A DNA stretch of 8,659 nucleotides, from contig JAJZCU010000064.1 of assembly GCA_021828935.1 (NCBI GenBank), positions 1-8,659 on the forward strand. Direction: 5' to 3'. Made by a program: the position numbers and the translations under genes. The notes beneath the pieces were generated by a model. It saw only the letters and a list, made by a program, of their open reading frames with translations. It searched no databases and was not told where the DNA came from. Shown piece after piece: positions 1-5,738 of the stretch. Origin of the DNA: Planctomycetota bacterium (lineage in GTDB: Bacteria > Planctomycetota > Phycisphaerae > WQYP01). Position 1 is the stretch's first letter. The number at the start of each line of letters is the position of its first letter.

Positions 1-6
1 GGTTAA

Positions 7-1173
7 GAGGAGCCAAAACTCGGGGGATATAATCCGCAGCATCTGTTCGCTCCGGAGCACCTGTACGGGCCTTCCGAAGACCTCAAACGCCTCATTGATT
101 CCGCCCATGAACAGGGCATGCGCGTGATTTTCGATGGCATCTACAACCACGCCCACCAGGATTGCCCGCTGGCCCAGATCGACCACGATTACTGGTTTCA
201 CCACGATCCGAAGGATCCGCGCTTTTCCTGGGGCCCGCAGTACAACTATGAACTTTGGGACGAGAAACTGCAGGTGCATCCGGCCCGCAAATTCATCACC
301 GAAAATATCGCCTATTGGATCAGGGAATTTCATATTGATGGCATCCGCTACGACGCCGCGAAACAGATTGACAACTTTGACGCCCTGCGGCTGTTTCGCG
401 AAACGGCGCGCAAGGCTGCCGGCGCCAAACCATTTATTAACATTGCCGAATATCTGCCCGAAGACCCGGCGCTGGTGACCGGCGAAAACCCGCCCATGGA
501 CGCCGTCTGGCACGATCAATTCTTCTGGCGAATTGCCGATGGAATTTTGGCCAATAAGCCCGTTGATTTCCCGGCTATCAAGCAGGTTATTGATCCGTCG
601 CAGCGAGGCTTTACCGATTGCCGACAAGCGGTGAATTATGTGTCGAATCATGATCATCGTCGGCTGATGCCGCGGCTGGCGGAATACGGAATGTTTGACG
701 GGGCCGCGTTTGGCCGGGCCAACCTGGCGTCTACCTTGTTGTTGACCGCCGTGGGCATTCCGATGATCTGGATGGGCGGTGAGTTCGGCGAGTGCAAGCC
801 AAAATCAAATGGGCCCAGTAAAATCGACTGGAAATTATTAGACAATGAACCCAACCGCAACCTGCACAACCACTACCGGCGGATGATTCAGCTGCGCACG
901 CAAAATGAGGCGTTGCAACAAAACTTTATACAATTCTTCTTTGAAGATCCCGCCCGCAATGTTTTGGCGTTTGTGCGGTGGACGGAACACGGCAAGCGGG
1001 TCGTGGTGATCGCCAATCTGCGCGACTTGCCGCAAAACGACCTGCATATTCCGAACATGCCCTGTGCCGGTCGCTGGCATGATTGGATCGCGGACCGGGC
1101 GGTTGACGTGCCAGACGACGGGTTGCGCATTGATTTGTCCGGGTTGGAAGCGAAGGTGTTGGTGTGGGACTGA
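7..1173 (+). CDS. GH13 alpha-amylase-family enzyme (branching-enzyme-like), 5'-truncated
   Basis: This is the C-terminal two thirds or so of a GH13 glycoside hydrolase acting on alpha-1,4-glucans. Counting from the ATG at 118, the four GH13 regions appear in order: I, FDGIYNH (residues 5-11); II, DGIRYDA with nucleophile Asp79; III, NIAEYLP with acid/base Glu111; IV, VNYVSNHDH with transition-state Asp179. The catalytic triad is therefore intact. IPMIWMGGEFGE (214-225) resembles the glycogen-branching-enzyme signature, and the last ~80 residues suit the all-beta C-terminal domain. Clearly coding sequence (GYNPQHLFAPEHLYG) begins at base 25, upstream of that ATG, so 118 is not the true start; the N-terminal part lies outside the window. 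An in-frame TAA sits at 4-6. The exact activity (branching enzyme, amylase or trehalohydrolase) cannot be fixed from this part. kdsA follows after 84 bases, and I see no terminator between them. Confidence 0.88.
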   Translation, partial: EEPKLGGYNPQHLFAPEHLYGPSEDLKRLIDSAHEQGMRVIFDGIYNHAHQDCPLAQIDHDYWFHHDPKDPRFSWGPQYNYELWDEKLQVHPARKFITENIAYWIREFHIDGIRYDAAKQIDNFDALRLFRETARKAAGAKPFINIAEYLPEDPALVTGENPPMDAVWHDQFFWRIADGILANKPVDFPAIKQVIDPSQRGFTDCRQAVNYVSNHDHRRLMPRLAEYGMFDGAAFGRANLASTLLLTAVGIPMIWMGGEFGECKPKSNGPSKIDWKLLDNEPNRNLHNHYRRMIQLRTQNEALQQNFIQFFFEDPARNVLAFVRWTEHGKRVVVIANLRDLPQNDLHIPNMPCAGRWHDWIADRAVDVPDDGLRIDLSGLEAKVLVWD

Positions 1174-1257
1174 CGCGGCGCTGTGGCAAGATGGAAACCG
1201 TGGCTGTCAATTCACAACATTTCCCTTTTGCCCGCCGGTGGGTTAGTCTAGTCGCGC

Positions 1258-2118
1258 ATGAACGTGACAAAAGATAACGAATCCGGCCCTGGCATTGCCA
1301 TTGGCCCGTTGCAATGGCGGCCAGGTAAAACGCTGCTGCTGGTGGCCGGGCCTTGCGTGATTGAAGATGCATCGCTGTGCCTGCACATTGCCGGCCACGC
1401 AAAGGCGGTGTGTGGCCGCCTGGGCATAAGTTACGTTTTTAAGGCCAGCTTTGACAAGGCCAATCGGTCCAGCGTGAAAAGCTTTCGCGGCGCGGGCATG
1501 ACCGCGGGACTGGCCACGTTAAGGCAAGTGCGCGAAAAATGCGCCGTTCCGGTAACCACGGACGTGCATGAAAGCGGGCAGGTGGCGGAAGTGGCGCGGG
1601 CGGTGGATTTGCTGCAGATTCCCGCTTTTTTGTGTCGGCAGACCGATTTGCTGGTGGCCGCGGGCGAAAGCGGGCGCGCCGTGAATATTAAAAAAGGTCA
1701 GTTTATGGCCCCGTGGGAAATGGGCAACGCGGTGGAAAAGGTGCGGGCGACGGGCAACCGTGCGGTGGTGCTGACGGAACGGGGCACGTTTTTCGGATAC
1801 AATCGCCTGGTAAATGATATGACCGCCGTGCCGCAAATGCGGGCGCTGGGAGCCCCGGTGATCTTTGACGCCACCCATTCCACGCAACTGCCGGGGGCGC
1901 TGGGCACGGCTACCGGCGGACAGCGGGAATTCGTTCCGCTGCTGGCCCGGTGCGCCATGGCGGCGGGGGCCGATGGATTATTTTTGGAAGTGCATCCCAC
2001 GCCGGAAAAAAGCGCCTCGGACGCGGCCACCATCTTTCCGCTGGACCAACTGGAAGGCCTGTTGCGGACGTGCCTGGCGGTGCGGGCGGCGGCGCATCTC
2101 GACGGCATTATTAACTAA
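1258..2118 (+). CDS. kdsA: 3-deoxy-8-phosphooctulonate synthase (KDO-8-P synthase)
   Basis: Cytoplasmic aldolase-type enzyme that condenses phosphoenolpyruvate with arabinose 5-phosphate to give KDO-8-phosphate, a committed step toward the KDO of lipopolysaccharide. The 286-residue length is normal for the family. Hallmarks seen: AGPCVIED (30-37), FKASFDKANRSS (61-72), TTDVHES (100-106), IPAFLCRQTDLL (121-132), NIKKGQFMAPWEMGN (143-157), DATHSTQLPG (204-213) and EVHPTPEKSASDA (244-256). Cys33, His207, Glu244 and Asp255 match the four ligands of the metal-dependent class (Aquifex type); the Escherichia coli metal-free class has Asn in place of the Cys. The ATG at 1258 gives a suitable N-terminus, but no strong Shine-Dalgarno sequence precedes it. 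The next gene starts 8 bases after the stop, so the two are probably cotranscribed. Confidence 0.96.
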   Translation: MNVTKDNESGPGIAIGPLQWRPGKTLLLVAGPCVIEDASLCLHIAGHAKAVCGRLGISYVFKASFDKANRSSVKSFRGAGMTAGLATLRQVREKCAVPVTTDVHESGQVAEVARAVDLLQIPAFLCRQTDLLVAAGESGRAVNIKKGQFMAPWEMGNAVEKVRATGNRAVVLTERGTFFGYNRLVNDMTAVPQMRALGAPVIFDATHSTQLPGALGTATGGQREFVPLLARCAMAAGADGLFLEVHPTPEKSASDAATIFPLDQLEGLLRTCLAVRAAAHLDGIIN

Positions 2119-2126
2119 GGAACAAG

Positions 2127-3038
2127 ATGGCTGGACTGAAGAAAAAACGTGGATGCGGGTGGTTTGTGCTGTTGAGCTTTATTGGGCTGGTCGTCGCCGT
2201 GCTTATTGCCGCCGTGGTGCTGTGGTTTTCCATTGATGGCATCATACGTTCCAAGGTGCAAAGCACGGCCACCACCGCGGTGGGGCAGACCGTTACGCTG
2301 GGCGGCGTTGATTTAAGCCCCTTTGCGGGAAAACTGGCCATGAACAACCTGGTCATCGCCAATCCGCACGGTTTTTCCGATCCCTCGTTCCTGAAAATGG
2401 GCGCATGCAAAATTCATATGGAAACCATGTCGCTGTTGAGCTCAACGGTGCAGGTGCCCACGATTCAGATTACCGGTTCACAGGTCTACATTCAGCAGGA
2501 TGGATTAAATAACAACCTGGCCGCTATTCTGAAGACCATTCGTAAAAATACGGCGGCCTCCGCCGCGCCGGCCCCCGCGCCCACGGCCAAACCCCAAGCC
2601 ACCCCGCCGACCACCGCGCCGCAAGCCAGCGCCAAGAGCCGCGGCAAGGCGCTGCACGTCGGGCTGGTTACGTTGACCAACACCATTGCGCACCTGAGCA
2701 TATCGGGCATTCCGGGCATCAAGCCGCGGACGCTCACATTTACACTGCCCGAATTGACCATGCATGATCCCACCAATCCCAACGGTCGGGCGTTGCGCAT
2801 GGCCGATTTATTGGGACAGATTATACAGGCCATGGCGGCGCAGGTTTCGCAAGATCCACGCGTGCCTGCGGCGGTGCGGGCGGGCGCCAAACTGGCGTTG
2901 GACGCCTCGGGCAATAATTTGTCAGGCGCGGCGAACACTGCTGTGAATTTATTGGGAAAACATGCCCCCGCAGCGAAAGGGCTGATTAGCGGCATCGGCA
3001 ATCTGCTCAATGGCGGCCCGCATAAGAGGCCCAAATAA
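2127..3038 (+). CDS. AsmA-like single-pass membrane protein
   Basis: 303-residue protein of the AsmA/DUF748-like type; members act at the envelope, and the larger ones are linked to lipid or outer-membrane homeostasis. A basic N-terminus (KKKR) precedes one membrane helix at about residues 12-35, so most of the protein should lie in the periplasm. Residues ~40-135 show the family pattern: VGQTVTLGGVDLSPFAGKL, then NLVIANPHGFSDPSFLKMG, then beta-rich VPTIQITGSQVYIQQDG. An Ala/Pro/Thr linker (142-170) leads to a second beta-rich segment (176-213) and an Ala/Gly-rich helical tail. It is much shorter than full AsmA proteins. AAGGA about 6 bases before the ATG supports the start. It sits 8 bases after kdsA and overlaps the transporter gene, which suggests an envelope role by association. 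The family assignment rests on pattern only. Confidence 0.72.
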   Translation: MAGLKKKRGCGWFVLLSFIGLVVAVLIAAVVLWFSIDGIIRSKVQSTATTAVGQTVTLGGVDLSPFAGKLAMNNLVIANPHGFSDPSFLKMGACKIHMETMSLLSSTVQVPTIQITGSQVYIQQDGLNNNLAAILKTIRKNTAASAAPAPAPTAKPQATPPTTAPQASAKSRGKALHVGLVTLTNTIAHLSISGIPGIKPRTLTFTLPELTMHDPTNPNGRALRMADLLGQIIQAMAAQVSQDPRVPAAVRAGAKLALDASGNNLSGAANTAVNLLGKHAPAAKGLISGIGNLLNGGPHKRPK

Positions 3039-4438
3039 TGTTCGGCGCCGGGGCCGTGCATTGGGCCCCTCTGATGGTGGCCGCCGGTCGCGCGGCGCCA
3101 CGCGGCCCCGGCCAGTTCCATCCCATCATGTGGGTGGACATTGCCATCTTTCTGCTGACCTACGCGGGCCTGGCCTTTGGCCATCTGCCGGGGCTGAAGA
3201 CCGACCGCACCGGCATTGCCATGCTGGGCGCGATCGCCATTTTGCTGCTCGGTCGGATGACCTTTCCCCAGGCCATGCACAGCATCAGCTTTTCCACGCT
3301 GGCGCTGTTGTTTGGCTTGATGATGATTTCCTCACAACTCCACCTGGCGGGCTTCTACCGCGGGGTAATTGACCACATCCTGCGCCTCGACGGCCGCCCC
3401 TGGACCACCTTAATTACCATTGTCGTGGTTGGCGCGGCGCTTTCGGCCTTGTTTGCCAATGACATTGTTTGCCTGGTCTTCACGCCGGTGTTATGCATCG
3501 CCATGAAACGCTGTGGGCGGGACCCCATTCCTTATTTAATAGCCATGGTTACTGGTTCGAACATTGGCTCTGCCGCGACGCTCATCGGCAACCCGCAGAA
3601 TATGCTCATAGGCCAGACCGCCCACATCGCGTTTGGCCGCTATACGCTGATTGCCGCGCCGCTGGTGATCATCTGCCTCGCCATTGATGTCCTGGCGGTG
3701 GCGTTGGTGTACCGCAAGCGCATCTTTGCCGGCAATGGCAACGGCGCAAATGCGCCGGAACAAGCCGCTGGTAGGCAGGGCGGAAAAGGGCGCGAAAGCA
3801 CCGACAGCGGCGGCGGCGGCGGAGATGATTCCGGGCAGCGTGTCGATAGGCAATCCATCTTCAAAACGCTGGTCATCATGCTGGCGCTGCTGGTGTTGTT
3901 TGTTATCGGCAGAAATTTTGGCCTGCACCGCGACGTGGCGGCGCTGGGGGCGGCGGGGCTGCTGCTGCTCACGCGCAAGCATGAAACCCAAGAGTTGATC
4001 GCCCATGTGAACTGGAAATTGGCGCTGTTATTGATCGGGCTGTTCATTGTTATTGGCGACTTGGAGTTGCACGGGCTGTTGCAGATGGGCCTGGCAGCGT
4101 TAAAGCACATGGGCATCCACATCTCACACCCGTGGCCACTGACCGCCGTGACGGTGGCCTTGTCCAACGTGGCCAGCAACGTTCCGGCAGTGTTGTTATT
4201 AATTCCGGGCATACAGGCCCACGGCGGGCGCGCTGAAAACAGTTGGATGATCCTGGCAGTGGTGAGCACCTTTGCGGGCAACTTCTGCCTGCTGGGATCG
4301 ATTGCCAACATTATCGTGGCGGAACAGGCGCGGGCGCAAAAAGTAAAGATCAGCTTTTGGGAGTTTTCAAAGGTGGGGATTCCCGTGACCATCATCAGCG
4401 CCGGCCTGGCGGGCTTGTATTTGAGCTTTGTGCGGTGA
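3038..4438 (+). CDS. ArsB/NhaD-type (ion transporter superfamily) membrane transporter
   Basis: 466-residue polytopic inner-membrane protein with about 10-12 hydrophobic segments. It has two related halves. The first carries SALFANDIVCLVFTPVL (136-152) and SNIGSAATLIGNPQNMLIG (174-192); the second carries LSNVASNVPAVLLL (375-388) and AGNFCLLGSIANIIVAE (413-429). Paired SN motifs in hairpin regions and NPxN are typical of the ArsB/NhaD/CitMHS group (PF03600-like), which moves arsenite, sodium/protons or carboxylates. The substrate cannot be told from this. The halves are joined by a hydrophilic loop (232-270) rich in Gly and Asp. The ATG at 3038 overlaps the stop of the preceding gene (TAATG) and has AAGAGG 8 bases upstream, so translation is probably coupled. 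The first 30 residues are not clearly hydrophobic, and Met31 is a possible alternative start. Confidence 0.85.
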   Translation: MFGAGAVHWAPLMVAAGRAAPRGPGQFHPIMWVDIAIFLLTYAGLAFGHLPGLKTDRTGIAMLGAIAILLLGRMTFPQAMHSISFSTLALLFGLMMISSQLHLAGFYRGVIDHILRLDGRPWTTLITIVVVGAALSALFANDIVCLVFTPVLCIAMKRCGRDPIPYLIAMVTGSNIGSAATLIGNPQNMLIGQTAHIAFGRYTLIAAPLVIICLAIDVLAVALVYRKRIFAGNGNGANAPEQAAGRQGGKGRESTDSGGGGGDDSGQRVDRQSIFKTLVIMLALLVLFVIGRNFGLHRDVAALGAAGLLLLTRKHETQELIAHVNWKLALLLIGLFIVIGDLELHGLLQMGLAALKHMGIHISHPWPLTAVTVALSNVASNVPAVLLLIPGIQAHGGRAENSWMILAVVSTFAGNFCLLGSIANIIVAEQARAQKVKISFWEFSKVGIPVTIISAGLAGLYLSFVR

Positions 4439-4448
4439 GTTATAGCGC

Positions 4449-4491
4449 GCGGCGCCGTATGACACATTTTTCCCCGGCAGCATGGCGCCGC
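4449..4491 (+). terminator. GC-rich stem-loop after transporter gene, possible terminator
   Basis: GCGGCGCC (4449-4456) pairs with GGCGCCGC (4484-4491); a G.T and a T-A pair extend the stem to ten. The loop is about 22 bases and includes TTTTT inside it. It starts 11 bases after the transporter stop. No T tract follows the right arm; an A-rich run (4499-4510) follows instead. It is therefore not a standard intrinsic terminator. It may end or stabilise the kdsA-transporter transcript, or it may belong to the repeat that adjoins it. Confidence 0.4.
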
Positions 4492-4541
4492 ACCAGAGAA
4501 AGAAAAAAAAGCTGAGGCGCGGAAGGCGCTGAGAACAAAAC
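4476..4541 (+). repeat. Degenerate intergenic repeat, copy A
   Basis: A GC-rich segment ending ggcgccgcacc, then an A-rich run, then gctgaggcgc (4511-4520), ggaaggcgctgag and aacaaaacga. The same order of elements recurs at 8103-8166 (copy B). The 10-base core gctgaggcgc is identical in both, and each copy follows the end of a + strand gene. A second degenerate half-unit (ggcgctgag) lies 12 bases after the first, so the element looks like short tandem ctgaggcgc-type units. Confidence 0.5.
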
Positions 4542-4670
4542 GAGATTGGCGGCGCCGGGCGGCGTGATACGAATGTAAGCGGCGTAGGTCAGGAGTGCGA
4601 CCCGTTGCGGCAAGCTTTACTGAAACACATGGTCACATGCCGCGGCGCGGCAGGCCGATTGCTGCGTGCG

Positions 4671-4704
4671 CAAAAAAAGCGGCCCGCTTTTGTTCGGGCC
4701 GCTT
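4671..4704 (-). terminator. Rho-independent terminator for the glycine-zipper gene
   Basis: AGCGGCCCG (4678-4686) and CGGGCCGCT (4695-4703) form a perfect 9-bp GC-rich stem with an 8-base loop; an A-T pair (4677/4704) can extend it. Read on the minus strand, the stem is followed at once by a run of seven T (complement of 4672-4678). It lies about 45 bases beyond the minus-strand stop at 4750. The + strand has no T run after the stem, so it should act mainly on minus-strand transcription. Confidence 0.88.
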
Positions 4705-4749
4705 CGCTGCGTTCGCGTTGGCAAGTCATTCTTGTCAACTAATTAACGT

Positions 4750-5460
4750 TTAAAACTTGTTGCCGGTGATGCCGGCGCCGGTCGTGGCGGGGGCGCTGCG
4801 CATTGTGCCGCTGTCACTGGTTTTGCCGGCGTTTACCACTTGGCTGTCAGAACGGTCCCAGGAATCGCGCACTGCGTGTTTGGCCTGTTCCCAGGTCAGG
4901 GGGCAACTGCCGCGGCTGGTTTCCCAATTGTTGCGCATTTCAGGTTCCACGTCATTAAACTTTTTGCCTTGATAACGTGTCCGGGATTCCCAGCCATATT
5001 GATACGCAGGTGCGTAATCGTCGTAGCTGCGGCCGGCCTGGTAGTACGGCTTCTTAGTGTAGTTATTGCGCCAATGGTCGTGTTCAACGGTGGGATTGAC
5101 GTGCTCAGCCACGCCCTTGCCGGCCAAACCGCCGACCACGCCACCGACGATTGTGCCGATCGCGGCGCCCACGGCCACGCCAACGGGGCCGCCAACCGCG
5201 CCCGCCATGGCGCCAATCGCCACGCCCGTGCCAACACCGCCGGCCGTACCGCCTACAGCCGCCCCCACGCCGCTACCAACGGGGTGTGCACCCGGCGCGC
5301 CCGTGATCGGATCGCGATTGGCATCGACCGCATCCGGAGCGTGCGGGTCTTTGTTGGGATCCGTGACCTTACGGGTTTTATTCGTGTTCAGATCCACGTT
5401 GCTGCTGGCCAATGGGGGATTGGTGACAGCGGGATTGTTATTATTAAGCTGGTCCGCCAT
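4750..5460 (-). CDS. Glycine-zipper domain protein, possibly stress-related
   Basis: 236-residue protein of unknown function. Residues 1-58 are polar, Asn/Asp/Pro-rich and probably disordered. Residues ~61-117 are a long Gly/Ala/Val run with repeated GxxxG-type spacing (GAAVGGTAGGVGTG, GAMAGAVGG, GTIVGGVVGGLAGKG). This is a glycine zipper of the kind that packs against itself or inserts in membranes. A C-terminal module follows: YYQAGRSYDDYAPAYQYG (139-156), then NNWE (177-180), RGSCPLTWEQAK (183-194) and AVRDSWDR (196-203). Proteins with this zipper plus YDDYxPAYxYG/W architecture recur in many bacteria as uncharacterised, often stress-associated genes; that is from memory. The reading frame is open upstream, but AAAGGAA about 7-8 bases before the ATG at 5460, and loss of coding character above it, fix this start. 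No cleavable signal peptide is visible. It has its own terminator, so it is probably monocistronic. Confidence 0.8.
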   Translation of the reverse strand: MADQLNNNNPAVTNPPLASSNVDLNTNKTRKVTDPNKDPHAPDAVDANRDPITGAPGAHPVGSGVGAAVGGTAGGVGTGVAIGAMAGAVGGPVGVAVGAAIGTIVGGVVGGLAGKGVAEHVNPTVEHDHWRNNYTKKPYYQAGRSYDDYAPAYQYGWESRTRYQGKKFNDVEPEMRNNWETSRGSCPLTWEQAKHAVRDSWDRSDSQVVNAGKTSDSGTMRSAPATTGAGITGNKF

Positions 5461-5466
5461 GGGATG

Positions 5467-5475
5467 TTTCCTTTC
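5467..5475 (-). promoter_or_regulatory. Ribosome binding site of the glycine-zipper gene
   Basis: Read on the minus strand this is GAAAGGAAA, with the AGGA core about 9 bases before the ATG at 5460. It decides the start in a frame that stays open for another ~100 codons upstream without coding character. Confidence 0.75.
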
Positions 5476-5494
5476 GGAAGAGTTGATTTTTTGA

Positions 5495-5511
5495 CCCGTC
5501 ACGCTGACGGG
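5495..5511 (-). promoter_or_regulatory. Perfect inverted repeat upstream of the glycine-zipper start
   Basis: CCCGTCA (5495-5501), 3-base spacer, TGACGGG (5505-5511): a perfect 7-bp dyad 35 bases before the start codon. On the minus strand it is followed by TCAAAAAATC and then the ribosome binding site. It could be a hairpin in the 5' leader or a repressor operator. No T run follows it in the transcribed direction, so it is not an attenuating terminator. Confidence 0.45.
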
Positions 5512-5587
5512 ATTTCCGAGATACGGTAGAGCAAAGGCGGCGCCAGGCGCGACGCGTCCCGGTATCGTGTTATCGCCGAGCAGAGGT

Positions 5588-5619
5588 ATGCGCCGTTCTT
5601 GCGGCGCGTAAAGCGCCGC
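5588..5619 (-). promoter_or_regulatory. Three-arm alternative hairpin
   Basis: The middle arm CGGCGC (5602-5607) can pair with GCGCCG on its left (5590-5595, 6-base loop). Extended to GCGGCGC (5601-5607), it can instead pair with GCGCCGC on its right (5613-5619, 5-base loop). The two pairings exclude each other. The element lies about 130 bases upstream of the glycine-zipper start and 120 bases beyond the phosphoesterase stop. It could be a switch-like leader element, a terminator without T run for the phosphoesterase gene, or chance in GC-rich DNA. Confidence 0.35.
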
Positions 5620-5738
5620 TTCATGGCGTCGGGGTTTAGTCGGAAAATTTTCAAGTCGCCCCGCCCGGAGAATTGTCCTGTGCCCCGTCGCTGCGCACCG
5701 CTGGCGGCGCGATCGCGCTTTTCCGGCGTACCGGCGCC

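Larger units (their letters stand above)
4439..4749. other. Intergenic region between convergent genes, 311 bases
   Basis: The stretch lies between the transporter (+) and the glycine-zipper gene (-). It holds a stem-loop just after the transporter stop, a degenerate A-rich/gctgaggcgc repeat, a small perfect inverted repeat at 4638-4652 (TGCCGC, 3-base loop, GCGGCA), and a strong terminator for the minus-strand gene. Bases ~4541-4637 show no coding potential or recognisable RNA. I saw no tRNA or CRISPR array. Confidence 0.7.
5461..5738. other. Leader/intergenic region with several inverted repeats
   Basis: 278 bases between the stop of the phosphoesterase gene and the start of the glycine-zipper gene, both minus strand. 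It contains no convincing gene. It holds a palindrome near the start codon (5495-5511), a set of three mutually competing GC-rich arms (5588-5619) and a 10-base palindrome GAAAATTTTC (5643-5652) that forms an AT-rich island. I found no persuasive -35/-10 pair for the glycine-zipper gene, though its promoter is expected here. Confidence 0.6.

Noticed and set aside
1174..1257. Promoter for kdsA
   Set aside because: I found no -35/-10 pair with acceptable match and spacing in these 84 bases.
926..1402. 158-codon minus-strand open frame
   Set aside because: It overlaps the ends of two well-supported genes (GH13 and kdsA) and its product is Arg/Ala-rich noise.
2492..3280. 262-codon minus-strand open frame
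   Set aside because: It is opposite the AsmA-like gene and the start of the transporter gene, with low-complexity Gly/Ala content and no ribosome binding site or family motif.
4678..4703. The strong hairpin as terminator of the transporter operon on the + strand
   Set aside because: On the + strand the stem is followed by TCGCTGCG, not a T run; the T run exists only in the minus direction.
4840..5529. 229-codon open frame on the + strand
   Set aside because: It is antisense to the glycine-zipper gene, is Ala/Arg/His-rich without motifs, and arises from the GC-rich Gly/Ala codons of the true gene.
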